A model generated the notes under the pieces. It did no database searches. It was not told where the DNA came from and saw only the letters and a list, made by a program, of their open reading frames with translations. From Nocardia panacis (GTDB lineage Bacteria > Actinomycetota > Actinomycetes > Mycobacteriales > Mycobacteriaceae): a DNA stretch of 64,000 bases. The DNA is taken from the NCBI RefSeq assembly GCF_003598715.1, contig NZ_QZFU01000016.1, positions 620,001 through 684,000 on the forward strand. The letters are read 5' to 3'. This document shows, piece by piece, positions 17,784-26,212 of this stretch. Position 1 is the first letter of the stretch, and every line of letters starts with the position of its first letter. The position numbers were made by a program, and so were the translations under genes.

Positions 17784-18893
17784 TTGTCCAGGACCGCGAA
17801 ATTCCTGCTTTCGATGCTCGCGGGCGGCGCCGCGCTACTGCTGACCGCCACCACCCCCGCCACGGCGAACCCCAATGCCATCAACCCGATTCCGGTGCTC
17901 AACGGCACGGCCGGGTTGCCCAATCTGGTGGGTCGCACCAGGGCGGTATTCCAGGTGACAGGGATGGCCAGCCCCAACAACACCGAGTCCTACAACGTGC
18001 TCGGCACCGACCTGGGCATCATGTGGGACAACGGCGCGGGCGAAATGCTCACCGCCTTCGGCGACAGCGCGGGCCTCGGCCTGCCCAATCTGCTCGCGGG
18101 CAGCATTTGGGCCTGGCGCAGCAATATCCTGATGCGCAGCCACACCCACAACCCGGCCGATGGCATCTTCTTCGACAGCGTCGTTCGCGATGTCTTCGGC
18201 CAGGCCCGCGATCTGATTCCCAGCCCGAAGATTCCCTTCATCGAGATCAGTCGCATCCCCACGGCGGGTATCGCGGTCAACGGTGTGCAGTACATGAGTC
18301 TGATGTCGGTGCGGAGTTGGGACAACGTCGGCCAGTGGACCACCAACTTCTCCGGTCTGGCCGCTTCGGCCGACAACGGCGAAACCTGGGCCGATCTGGC
18401 ATTCACCCGCCGACCCAATGAGGGCGGCCACGCCAACTTCCAGATGAACGCCTTCCTGAAGGACGGCGGATTCGTCTACGAATACGGCACCAGGTCCGGC
18501 CGCAACAATGCGGTGCATCTCGCGCGGGTGCCCGAGAACGATATTCAGAACCTCGACGCCTACGAGTACTGGACGGGCCAGAACTGGTCGCACCGGGGCG
18601 ATGTGAACGCGGCCGCCCCGATCATGGGCGGAGTCGGGGAACTGTCGGTCATGTACAACGCCTACCTCGGCCAGTATCTGGCGTTGACCACGGATCCCTG
18701 GAATTCGGTGGTCATGCGGCGGGCCTCGAGTCCGACCGGTCCGTGGAGCGAGCCGGAGGTGCTCATCGACACCCGCGAGCTACCCGCCGCCTACGCGCCG
18801 TCGATCTTCCCGTACCAAACCGGGCGTGACCTGTACTTCCTCACGACGGTGCACAATCAGTACAACGTCATCCTGATGCGCACCGCGCTGTAG
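17784..18893 (+). CDS. Secreted DUF4185 protein, GH183 endo-D-arabinanase-like
   Basis: 369 residues. Sec signal peptide (KFLLSMLAGGAALLLTATTPATA, cleavage near residue 29). The mature protein is a DUF4185 beta-propeller: VFQVTGMASPNNTESYNVLGTDLGIMWDNGAGEMLTAFGDSAG, then NILMRS, GVQYMSLMSVRSW, LSVMYNAYLGQYL, and SIFPYQTGRDLYFL near the end. DUF4185 members have been shown to be endo-D-arabinanases (GH183) that cut mycobacterial arabinan, so this protein may remodel arabinogalactan. The activity of this copy is inferred only. A paralogue lies at 22513-23592. Promoter region 17490-17783 is shared divergently with the thiolase operon. Confidence 0.85.
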   Translation: MSRTAKFLLSMLAGGAALLLTATTPATANPNAINPIPVLNGTAGLPNLVGRTRAVFQVTGMASPNNTESYNVLGTDLGIMWDNGAGEMLTAFGDSAGLGLPNLLAGSIWAWRSNILMRSHTHNPADGIFFDSVVRDVFGQARDLIPSPKIPFIEISRIPTAGIAVNGVQYMSLMSVRSWDNVGQWTTNFSGLAASADNGETWADLAFTRRPNEGGHANFQMNAFLKDGGFVYEYGTRSGRNNAVHLARVPENDIQNLDAYEYWTGQNWSHRGDVNAAAPIMGGVGELSVMYNAYLGQYLALTTDPWNSVVMRRASSPTGPWSEPEVLIDTRELPAAYAPSIFPYQTGRDLYFLTTVHNQYNVILMRTAL

Positions 18894-18906
18894 TCGCCCC
18901 GCGAGC

Positions 18907-18938
18907 CCGGACCTCGAGCGTTCGTCTTCGAGGTCCGG
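18907..18938. terminator. Hairpin downstream of the first DUF4185 gene
   Basis: Arms CCGGACCTCGA and TCGAGGTCCGG (11 bp) separated by 10 nt, 13 nt after the stop codon. No strong T-tract follows, as is common for actinobacterial terminators. Confidence 0.6.
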
Positions 18939-18959
18939 ACCCGCAATAGACTCGAGCAC

Positions 18960-19604
18960 ATGGATGCGGCCGAGTGGGACACGCGCTACGCGCAGAGCGA
19001 ATTGGTGTGGGGCGCACCGCCGAACAGCACGGTGGTCGAACATGTCTACGGCTTGAACCGGCGCACCCAGTCGCCGTCGGAACTACCGCGCGCCCTGGAC
19101 CTGGCGTGCGGTGAGGGCCGCAACAGCCTGTGGTTGGCCACGCACGGCTGGCAGGTGCACGCCGTGGATTTCTCCCAGGTCGGTATAGATAAAGGACGCA
19201 CCGTCGCCGCGCGGCTGTCGCGTTCGGTGCGCGCCAGGATCACCTGGCAGTGCGCCGATGTCACCGATGTGGTCGCGGCGGGCGTCACCGGCCCGTACGA
19301 GTTGATCCTCATGGTCTTCCTGCAACTGCCGCAGGAGCTGCGGCGCGCCACCGTCCGCACCGCCGCCGCCCTGTTGGCTCCCGAAGGCACTCTGCTCATC
19401 CTCGGTCACGACACCACCAACCTGACCGACGGTTTCGGCGGTCCCCAAGATCGGGCCGTCCTGTTCACTCCCGATGACATTCGCGCCGACCTGGGTCCGC
19501 TGTCCTCCCGCATCGCCATTCAAACCGCGGACCGCGTCTTGCGTCCTACCGAAGGGCGCGATGCCATCGACGCGTTGGTCATCGCCACGCGCAGGCCGCA
19601 GTAG
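18960..19604 (+). CDS. Class I SAM-dependent methyltransferase, TehB-like (214 aa)
   Basis: The sequence AEWDTRYAQSELVWGAPPN... ALDLACGEGRNSLWLATHGWQVHAVDFSQVGIDKGRTVA gives SAM motif I (DLACGEGRNS) and motif II (VDFS). The WDxRY..E..WG start and short length are typical of TehB/ubiE-like small-molecule methyltransferases found throughout actinobacteria. Substrate not known. It follows the DUF4185 gene by 66 nt across a hairpin, so it is probably separately transcribed. Convergent with the next gene. Confidence 0.8.
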   Translation: MDAAEWDTRYAQSELVWGAPPNSTVVEHVYGLNRRTQSPSELPRALDLACGEGRNSLWLATHGWQVHAVDFSQVGIDKGRTVAARLSRSVRARITWQCADVTDVVAAGVTGPYELILMVFLQLPQELRRATVRTAAALLAPEGTLLILGHDTTNLTDGFGGPQDRAVLFTPDDIRADLGPLSSRIAIQTADRVLRPTEGRDAIDALVIATRRPQ

Positions 19605-19622
19605 CGCCGAAAATGGGCAGTC

Positions 19623-20216
19623 CTACTCGGACCACCGCCGCAGCCACGGCGTCACGGTCTGTCCGATGACATCGAATCCGGAGCGGAACGCGTGTGCCTG
19701 ACCGGGTATCACCCGCACCTCGGCGGCGTCGGCGGCATCCGGGATGCCGAAGGGATCGCTGCCGCCATTGATCACCACCACCTCGATGCCTGCCGCCAGC
19801 AGTTCGTCGCGGCGGGTCCGTTCGGGCTTGCCGGGCGGATGCAGCGGGAATGACAGCGCGATCACGCCGCGCGCCGCGGCGAGTTTCGCAGTGCGGCACG
19901 CGACCCGCGCACCATTGCTGCGACCGCCTTGAATCAGTGGCGCGCCTTTGACCTTCGGCCGCAGGGCCGCGACGATCTCCAACCACGCCTCGTCCTGTTT
20001 GACCGACGAGCCCGGCGCGCGCCTTCCGGCGACCCGGTAGGGCTGTACCACCCGCGCCACCGCGCCGCCCAGTGACAGCGCCGAATCGCGCACCGCCAGC
20101 AAATCTTTCGCCTCGACCCCGCCGCCCGCGCCATGGGTGAGCAGCAGAAGGAAGGTCGGTCGCCGCGGCTTGTCGAATTCGATTTCCGCAGGTCCAGCGC
20201 CCGTTTCGATTCGCAC
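19623..20216 (-). CDS. KANL3/Tex30-type alpha/beta hydrolase
   Basis: The features TFLLLLTHGAGGGVEAKDLLAVRD, a nucleophile-elbow-like GGRSNGARVACRTAKL, LSFPLHPPGKPERTR and a C-terminal VVINGGSDPFGIPDAAD...VIPGQAHAFR are those of the Tex30/KANL3-like hydrolase family (Ser in GRSNGA, Asp in GSDPFG, His in GQAHAF). Enzymatic function is unknown for the family. The start is uncertain: GTG at 20214-20216 begins at the conserved VRIETGAGPAEIEF; ATG at 20342 would add 42 Arg/Ala-rich residues. Confidence 0.75.
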   Translation of the reverse strand: MRIETGAGPAEIEFDKPRRPTFLLLLTHGAGGGVEAKDLLAVRDSALSLGGAVARVVQPYRVAGRRAPGSSVKQDEAWLEIVAALRPKVKGAPLIQGGRSNGARVACRTAKLAAARGVIALSFPLHPPGKPERTRRDELLAAGIEVVVINGGSDPFGIPDAADAAEVRVIPGQAHAFRSGFDVIGQTVTPWLRRWSE

Positions 20217-20506
20217 ACCGCACCCTACCGCCGTCGGCGCTTCCGACCGCTCGCGCAGCGCCCGGATCGAGCGATTGCCGGCGGGATGCGCGCTGCTGCC
20301 CGCGCGCCGGGCAGGCCCGATTCGAGTTGTTCGTCTCATCACATTTGGCCGTATCGGCCTTGGCCGAGCCCATTACCCGCCGGTAATATGGCGCATAAGT
20401 TACCCGCGAGTAGCATGTCCGACTCCGGTACGGCTACCCGGTGGCAACAACGGGCGGGAACGGCACACAACCGACCGCACCAACTCAACGGAGAGTGAGT
20501 ACTGAC

Positions 20507-22342
20507 ATGGGCCACTACAAATCCAACGTGCGCGACCTGGAGTTCAACCTCTTCGAGGTGCTGGGCCTGGGTTCGCTGCTCGACAGCGGCGCCTACGGCG
20601 ACCTGGATACCGACACGGTCAAAGAGATGCTCAACGAGGTGCGTCGCCTGGCCGAAGGTCCGCTCGGTGAGTCCTTCGCCGACGCCGACCGCAACCCGCC
20701 GGTCTTCGACCCGAACACCCACTCGGTCACCCTCCCCGAATCGTTCAAGAAGAGCTACCGCACCATCCAGGACGGCGGCTGGGACAAGCTGGGTGTCGCC
20801 GAGGATCTCGGCGGCCTGAACATCCCCCGCCCGGCCTACTGGGCCATCGCCGAACTGATCCTCGGCGCGCAGCCCGCCGCCTTCATGTACGCCGCGGGCG
20901 CGGGCTTCGCCAATATCTTCTACAACAACGCCACCGAGGAGCAGAAGGGCTGGGCGAAGATCGCCGCAGACCAGGGCTGGGGCGCCACCATGGTGCTCAC
21001 CGAGCCCGACGCGGGCTCCGATGTGGGCGCGGGCCGCACCAAGGCGATCAAGCAGGCCGACGGCTCCTGGCACATCGAGGGCGTCAAGCGGTTCATCACC
21101 TCCGGCGACTCCGATGACCTGTTCCCGAACATCATGCACCTGGTGCTGGCCCGTCCCGAGGGCGCCGGACCGGGCACCAAGGGGCTGTCGCTGTTCTTCG
21201 TGCCGAAGTTCCACTTCGATCATCAGACCGGCGAATTGGGCGAGCGCAACGGCGCTTTCGTCACCAATGTCGAACACAAGATGGGCCTGAAGGTCTCGGC
21301 CACCTGCGAGGTCACCTTCGGCGGACACGGCGTGCCTGCGCAGGGCTGGCTGGTCGGCGAGGTGCACAATGGCATCGCGCAGATGTTCGAGGTCATCGAG
21401 CACGCGCGAATGATGGTGGGCACCAAGGCGATCGCCACCCTTTCCACCGGCTACCTGAACGCACTCGAGTACGCCAAGCAGCGCGTCCAGGGTGCGGACC
21501 TGACCCGGATGACCGACAAGGCCGCTCCGCGCGTCACCATCACCCACCACCCGGATGTGCGGCGCTCGCTGACCATGCAGAAGGCATACGCCGAAGGTCT
21601 GCGCGCGGTGTACCTCTACACCGCCTCGCATCAGAACGCCGATGTGGCGCAACTGGTCTCGGGCGCGGATCCGGAGCTGGCGGCGCGCGTCAACGATCTG
21701 CTGCTGCCGATCGTGAAGGGCGTCGGCTCCGAGCGGGCCTACCAGTACCTCACGGATTCGCTTCAGACCCTTGGTGGTTCGGGCTTCCTCCAGGACTACC
21801 CGATCGAGCAGTACATTCGCGACGCGAAGATCGACTCGCTCTACGAGGGCACCACCGCCATCCAGGCGCAGGACTTCTTCTTCCGCAAGATCGCTCGCGA
21901 TCGCGGTGTGGCGCTGGCCCACGTGGCGGGCCAGATCCAGAAGTTCATCGACTCCGAAGCGGGCAACGGCCGCCTCAAAGGTGAGCGCAAACTGCTCGCG
22001 ACCGCACTGGAAGATGTGCAGGGCATGGCCGCCACCCTGACCGGTCACCTGATGGGTGCCCAGCAGGACGCCAATGAGCTGTACAAGGTCGGACTCGGTT
22101 CCGTACGCTTCCTGCTCGCGGTGGGCGACCTGCTCATCGGCTGGCAGTTGCTGCGCCAGGCCGAGATCGCCATCAAGGCGCTCGACAAGGGCGCGACCGG
22201 CGCCGACCAGGCGTTCTACAGCGGCAAGGTGGCCGTCGCGCAGTTCTTCGCCCGCAATGTGCTGCCGGAGCTGACCGCCACCCGCGCGGTGCTGTCCAAC
22301 CTGGACAACGACATCATGGAGCTCGACGAAGCGGCCTTCTGA
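20507..22342 (+). CDS. fadE5: Acyl-CoA dehydrogenase FadE5
   Basis: 611 residues, the length of M. tuberculosis FadE5 (Rv0244c), with near-identical landmarks: start [66 protein letters not shown] (flavin/substrate loop), [21 protein letters not shown], and the C-terminal [17 protein letters not shown]. FadE5 oxidises long- and medium-chain acyl-CoAs to trans-2-enoyl-CoA with FAD, the first step of beta-oxidation. In M. tuberculosis it adjoins fadA2/fabG4; here those genes lie about 15 kb away. ATG at 20507 follows GGAGAGTGAG. A strong terminator follows. Confidence 0.95.
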   Translation: MGHYKSNVRDLEFNLFEVLGLGSLLDSGAYGDLDTDTVKEMLNEVRRLAEGPLGESFADADRNPPVFDPNTHSVTLPESFKKSYRTIQDGGWDKLGVAEDLGGLNIPRPAYWAIAELILGAQPAAFMYAAGAGFANIFYNNATEEQKGWAKIAADQGWGATMVLTEPDAGSDVGAGRTKAIKQADGSWHIEGVKRFITSGDSDDLFPNIMHLVLARPEGAGPGTKGLSLFFVPKFHFDHQTGELGERNGAFVTNVEHKMGLKVSATCEVTFGGHGVPAQGWLVGEVHNGIAQMFEVIEHARMMVGTKAIATLSTGYLNALEYAKQRVQGADLTRMTDKAAPRVTITHHPDVRRSLTMQKAYAEGLRAVYLYTASHQNADVAQLVSGADPELAARVNDLLLPIVKGVGSERAYQYLTDSLQTLGGSGFLQDYPIEQYIRDAKIDSLYEGTTAIQAQDFFFRKIARDRGVALAHVAGQIQKFIDSEAGNGRLKGERKLLATALEDVQGMAATLTGHLMGAQQDANELYKVGLGSVRFLLAVGDLLIGWQLLRQAEIAIKALDKGATGADQAFYSGKVAVAQFFARNVLPELTATRAVLSNLDNDIMELDEAAF

Positions 22343-22353
22343 GCCCAAACGTG

Positions 22354-22388
22354 AAGGGTCCCGTCCGGATTCGGACGGGACCCTTTTT
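22354..22388 (+). terminator. Rho-independent terminator of fadE5
   Basis: AAGGGTCCCGTCCG-GATT-CGGACGGGACCCTT followed by TTT: 14-bp perfect stem, 4-nt loop and T-run, 12 nt after the fadE5 stop. Confidence 0.93.
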
Positions 22389-22512
22389 CGTCACGGTACT
22401 TGTTCACCGGATCTCTTGATACACCTTCGGTTTCACATGTGACGGGACGTGCGCGCGATCTGCGGGCACAATGGCCCTGATCGTGCGCCGTTCGCCGGAA
22501 GGGATGATCTGG

Positions 22513-23592
22513 ATGAATCTGTTCGCTCTCACCAGAATCGGCGGGCTCGCCGCGGCGCTATCCCTCGCGGCCGCGGGCATCGCCGGGGCCGATCCCAATC
22601 TGGTCATGCCAATACCGGTGCTCAACGGTATTCACGGACTGCCGCAGCTGCCGGGACCCGCCAAGGCCGTCTTCCAGGTCACCGGTATGGACAGCCCCAA
22701 TCAGACCCAGAACGTCAATGTGCTCGGCACGGACCTCGGCATCATGTGGGACGACGGAAACGGCCGCATGCTCACCGCCTTCGGCGATACCGCGGGACTC
22801 GGCCTCCCGAACCTGCTCGTGGGCAGCATCTGGGCCTGGAGCAGCAACGTCCTGTTCCGCAGCGGGACCCACGACCCTTCCGGTGGCATCTTCTTCGACG
22901 GTGTGGTGCCCAATCCCCTTCCGAGCCCGAAGATTCCGGGTATCGAGATCAGCTTCATCCCCACCGCGGGGATCTCGGTGGGCGGTGTGCAGTACCTGAG
23001 CATGATGTCGGTGCGCGACTGGGGCGAACCCGGCCGGTGGGAGACCAACTTCTGCACCCTCGCCGCCTCCGCCGACGGCGGGCAGACCTGGGGGCAACTG
23101 CCCAGCACCCGCCGGGCCAATGTCGATGGATTCGAACGGTTCCAGCAGAATGCTTTTGTCATTGACGGTGGATACATCTACCGGTACGGGACGCCTGCGG
23201 GTCGCCGAAACGCTGGATTCATCTCGCGCGCACGGGAATCCGATATCGCCAATATCGACGCCTACGAGTACTGGGACGGCGGAGCCTGGCGGGCGGGCGA
23301 TGCCAGGGCCGCCGCGCCGATCGTCGGCGATGTCGCCGAACTGTCCGTGATGTGGAACGAATATCTGGGCCGCTTCGTCATGTTGACCACAGACGGGGCC
23401 AATTCCGTTGTGCTGCGGACCGCTTCGGCACCGCAGGGACCATGGAGCGAACCTCGGGTGCTCATCGACGGCCGCGCTCTGCCTTCGGCCTACGCGCCGA
23501 TGATCTTCCCGTATCAAACCGGTGGCGACCTCTACTTCATGGTCACCCAGCATCAGCAATACAACGTCATCTTGATGCGTGCGCCGCTGTGA
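22513..23592 (+). CDS. Secreted DUF4185 protein, GH183 endo-D-arabinanase-like (paralogue 2)
   Basis: About 359 residues. Signal peptide LFALTRIGGLAAALSLAAAGIAGA, then the same DUF4185 propeller as at 17784: PIPVLNGIHGLPQLPGPAKAVFQVTGMDSPNQTQNVNVLGTDLGIMWDDGNGRMLTAFGDTAG, GVQYLSMMSVRDW, LSVMWNEYLGRF, MIFPYQTGGDLYFM, and a terminal YNVILMRAPL. The two copies are clear duplicates but diverged in the middle (this one lacks the DVFGQARDL stretch and has one mature Cys in TNFCTL). Probably acts on cell-wall D-arabinan outside the membrane. ATG at 22513 chosen for the AAGG-type ribosome site; ATG at 22471 or 22504 less likely. Confidence 0.82.
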   Translation: MNLFALTRIGGLAAALSLAAAGIAGADPNLVMPIPVLNGIHGLPQLPGPAKAVFQVTGMDSPNQTQNVNVLGTDLGIMWDDGNGRMLTAFGDTAGLGLPNLLVGSIWAWSSNVLFRSGTHDPSGGIFFDGVVPNPLPSPKIPGIEISFIPTAGISVGGVQYLSMMSVRDWGEPGRWETNFCTLAASADGGQTWGQLPSTRRANVDGFERFQQNAFVIDGGYIYRYGTPAGRRNAGFISRARESDIANIDAYEYWDGGAWRAGDARAAAPIVGDVAELSVMWNEYLGRFVMLTTDGANSVVLRTASAPQGPWSEPRVLIDGRALPSAYAPMIFPYQTGGDLYFMVTQHQQYNVILMRAPL

Positions 23593-23602
23593 GGCGGAAA
23601 AA

Positions 23603-23626
23603 GCGGCCCGGACGTCTCCGGGCCGC
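23603..23626. terminator. Bidirectional hairpin between convergent genes
   Basis: GCGGCCCGGA and TCCGGGCCGC arms with a 4-nt loop between the second DUF4185 gene and the convergent small secreted protein gene; preceded by AAAAA on the plus strand, i.e. a T-run for the minus-strand transcript. Confidence 0.85.
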
Positions 23627-23646
23627 CCTCTCCGTGCGGTACGAGA

Positions 23647-23880
23647 TCAGTGGCCGCCACCCGAGCTGCCGGTCATTATCAACGTGATCAGCGGGATGAG
23701 GACCGCGGAGGAGCCGGAGCTGACGGAGCCGGCGCCGCCGGTGCCCGCCGTCCCTTCGGCCGCGGTCTGGGCCGGCTGCGACGGCTCGAGCGGGAGCACC
23801 GCGGCCGAGGCCAGCCCCGAGCCAGCGGTGACGATTCCGGCCGCAGCGATCGCAACGCCGAACACACGCAACTTGTTCAT
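23647..23880 (-). CDS. Small secreted protein, paralogue A (77 aa)
   Basis: Signal peptide MNKLRVFGVAIAAAGIVTAGSGLASA followed by a ~50-residue Gly/Ser/Ala-rich mature peptide that ends with a hydrophobic stretch AVLIPLITLIMTGSSGGGH. The signal peptide is almost identical to that of the protein at 24324-24551 (M-[NS]-KLRVFGVAI-AAGI). No known family. Start ATG at 23878-23880; an upstream in-frame start is less likely. It terminates into the hairpin at 23603-23626. Confidence 0.7.
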   Translation of the reverse strand: MNKLRVFGVAIAAAGIVTAGSGLASAAVLPLEPSQPAQTAAEGTAGTGGAGSVSSGSSAVLIPLITLIMTGSSGGGH

Positions 23881-24276
23881 CAAGTCTTCACTTCCTAGGA
23901 GACGCTCACCGGCCAAAGTCGGATAGCCGGTAGAACACGTTCTAGCACGAGACTTCGAGAAATCCAGTGGTACCAGCGAAAATGGGACTTAAGACCCTAA
24001 TTGCTGAAGATTTGCGAATCGAGCAGAACGTGTTTTGCAGAGCGAATCATCCAGGTGGAGTTTCCCGGCCGTACGCATTCGGTCCCGCTGCGCGGTAGCC
24101 CTACCCGTCGCAGCTTATCGAAAACGGAATCCACATTCGCCCGGCAGTGCGTTCGCCACTCTGCGCCACGAGCGGCGATCGACTGGCCACAATGTGACCG
24201 GCCCCCTACCAATTGGAAGTAACAAACAGCGGTTTCGAAACGATCGCGTGTGGCGCTCGGGATCCACCGAAAACGC
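23881..24276. other. Intergenic region without recognised genes
   Basis: About 400 bases of lower GC between the two small secreted protein genes. It must hold the promoter of the 23647-23880 gene near its left end. No convincing coding frame, RNA structure or repeat seen. Confidence 0.4.
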
Positions 24277-24309
24277 CGAAGCGGCCCGAACTCGTGCCGG
24301 GCCGCTTCG
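24277..24309 (-). terminator. Terminator hairpin of small secreted paralogue B
   Basis: Arms CGAAGCGGCCCG and CGGGCCGCTTCG, 12 bp, with a 9-nt loop, just past the stop of the minus-strand gene; a TTTTCGG run follows in the direction of transcription. Confidence 0.85.
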
Positions 24310-24323
24310 CGTTGGTCTGCGGA

Positions 24324-24551
24324 CTACCGACTCGTTGCCCTAGCCCCGCCGGAGCCGCTGCTGAGCGACTTCACCAGATCGGGAAGGAACTTGCTCGACC
24401 CCGTACCAGTCGGGTCCTGCTCACCGGGGGCGATGATTTCCTGCACCTGCGGAGTTTCCAGCGGAACCACCGCGGCCGAAGCCAGCCCGGTTCCCGCACC
24501 CAGAATCCCGGCCGCGATAATCGCCACACCGAACACACGCAACTTGCTCAT
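24324..24551 (-). CDS. Small secreted protein, paralogue B (75 aa)
   Basis: Signal peptide MSKLRVFGVAIIAAGILGAGTGLASA, then VVPLETPQVQEIIAPGEQDPTGTGSSKFLPDLVKSLSSGSGG. It shares the signal sequence and the (A)AV-PLE-PQ start of the mature part with the protein at 23647-23880; the mature C-termini differ. No known domain. The conserved export signal and variable tail suggest a small family of exported peptides. Confidence 0.7.
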   Translation of the reverse strand: MSKLRVFGVAIIAAGILGAGTGLASAAVVPLETPQVQEIIAPGEQDPTGTGSSKFLPDLVKSLSSGSGGARATSR

Positions 24552-25035
24552 CTAACCTCTAACTCTTTGGGATGATCCGTGCGACCCATGGGTCTCGATT
24601 GTCGACAAAGGTTTTTCTACCACACCGAAACAAATATCCACTCCCAGGAATGGGAAATGAAACCGCCTTCAATTAGAGTGCCCCCGATCCTGGGGTGGCG
24701 GGATCGGTTGCTACCATTGCCCCTCGATGCGCGAACCGCCTTCGAGAATTCCGATCTCAACCGCGTATTGATGTCTTGACAACCTGACTCTGGGTACTCT
24801 ATTCGCGAACTCGATTGCCAGTCTTTCTTGGGGAAAGCAGTTGGGACCGGCCACGAAAATTCCCTGCGCTACCCTTCATCACGCCGACGGAGTCGACCGC
24901 GTTCACAAGCGCGGAAACATTTGGATCCAGCAGATTTCTGATACCAAGCAATCAAGACCGATAACTCCCAGCATTTCCCTGCCGCGACCGCCTTCGGAGG
25001 GAAGCCGAGCTGATCGTCCACCTGGAACCAGGGCA
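24552..25035. other. Low-GC intergenic region with an isolated promoter-like sequence
   Basis: About 480 bases between the small secreted protein gene and the cutinase-like gene (both minus strand). I find no credible coding frame. The only signal is the sigma-70-like element at 24776-24803; a small RNA downstream of it is possible but unsupported. Confidence 0.4.
24776..24803 (+). promoter_or_regulatory. Orphan sigma-70-like promoter
   Basis: TTGACA at 24776-24781 and TCTATT at 24798-24803 with a 16-nt spacer; TACTCT at 24795-24800 overlaps it. No gene follows on the plus strand; the next gene (25036-25794) lies on the opposite strand, so transcription would be antisense to it or produce a small RNA. 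Confidence 0.3.
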
Positions 25036-25794
25036 TCAGCGCGCTCCCGCGCTCACCTCGCGGTCGATCGCCTCGGCGAGCCGCTGAATGTGCCCGTACC
25101 GCAGGTAGTCCTCGGTGTGGCGACCGTCGGCCAGATAGCCGCGGGCGTAAGCGACCGCACCTCCCCAGGTCCGCCAATTGGCAGGCGACCACCACTGCTG
25201 TAGTTGCCGCTGCACCGCGACATCGACGAGGCTCTGTCCCCAGCGCAGCACCGCGCCGGGGTTGGCCAGGCTGAAGTATTCGGTGAGGTCGGCGATCGAC
25301 CGCAGCGGACTGCCCGCCGGAAGCGCCGTGATCGGATCTCCCTCGGCGGCAGCCCAGTACGCGGGCATCCCGAGAACCTCCCGCTGCCCGGCGATCCCGT
25401 AGCCGCCCGGATCGTCCCCGACGCATTCCCCTTCGGGCCGCAGCGGATCGGCGATCAGCGCACAGGCGACCACATCGAGCTGTGGCAACTCGCCGCGCCC
25501 GATCTCGGCGGCGACATTCCCGGCGATGGCCGCTCCCTGGGAATATCCGGCCAGCACAACCCGATTCGGGGTGGATTCGATCGCCTCGATGAGCAATCGC
25601 CGCCCCTCCGCCACACTGTCCGCATAGGCGACGTCGCGACCGTAGTCGGCCGGATACGGGATCATGCGCGGCGCGAACAGCTTCGGGTCCAATGTCTCGG
25701 CGAAGGCCCGGCACACGCCCTCACCGTCCGGATTCCAGGTGCCGCCGACGATGCAGACATCGAACACCTCCCGTCTCGACCGGGGTACGACCAT
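25036..25794 (-). CDS. Cutinase/LysB-like alpha/beta hydrolase
   Basis: 252 residues. The layout VFDVCIVGGTWNPDGEGVCRAFAETLDPKLFAPRMIPYPADYG, nucleophile Ser85 in AGYSQGAAIAG, acidic segment AEGDPITALPAGSPLRSIADLTEYFSL and a late His (YGHIQRLAE) resembles the cutinase / PE-PPE / mycobacteriophage LysB esterase group, some of which hydrolyse cutin-like esters or mycolyl-arabinogalactan. No signal peptide is seen from this start, unlike secreted cutinases, so it is intracellular, exported by another route, or released on lysis. Substrate unknown. Confidence 0.7.
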   Translation of the reverse strand: MVVPRSRREVFDVCIVGGTWNPDGEGVCRAFAETLDPKLFAPRMIPYPADYGRDVAYADSVAEGRRLLIEAIESTPNRVVLAGYSQGAAIAGNVAAEIGRGELPQLDVVACALIADPLRPEGECVGDDPGGYGIAGQREVLGMPAYWAAAEGDPITALPAGSPLRSIADLTEYFSLANPGAVLRWGQSLVDVAVQRQLQQWWSPANWRTWGGAVAYARGYLADGRHTEDYLRYGHIQRLAEAIDREVSAGAR

Positions 25795-26212
25795 GGACTG
25801 CTCCCTTCATAGGCGGGTGTGAACTACGCGAATACCACTGTGGCACCGCCAGTTTCGAATCAGCTGAGATCAGGCGCGGATCTGGGGACACGCCGCGGGG
25901 GATCGGCGGGCGCGGATTGGCCGGGTGGGTCGCGATGGCGCGGCCGAGATCGCGGCGGATGGGATTCGGATATCCGTAGTCCACCAGGTTGGGGGTCAGT
26001 ACGATTCAGCGCTTCGAGAATGGCGAACGCTCACCGGATATGCCACAGCTACACGCGCTGTGCGCGGCTTTGCGCATTCCGATGCGCGAATTGGTCGCCA
26101 GGGCGCTACGCGATGTGGAGCACCCCGAACAGTAGGGATGCTCGACTGCCGAACCCGATTCAAGCGCACCATGGATCGGGCGCATCGGCGATCCCGCTTC
26201 CCACCGCCGCGC
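25795..26212. other. Intergenic region without recognised genes
   Basis: 418 bases between the cutinase-like gene and the end of the VanW gene. Open frames on both strands have implausible Arg/Gly-rich composition. No hairpin or repeat of note. Confidence 0.4.

Noticed and set aside
23647..24551. Small secreted pair as a toxin-antitoxin or peptide-pheromone system
   Set aside because: Neither has a regulator partner, processing enzyme or exporter nearby; only the shared signal peptide is supported.
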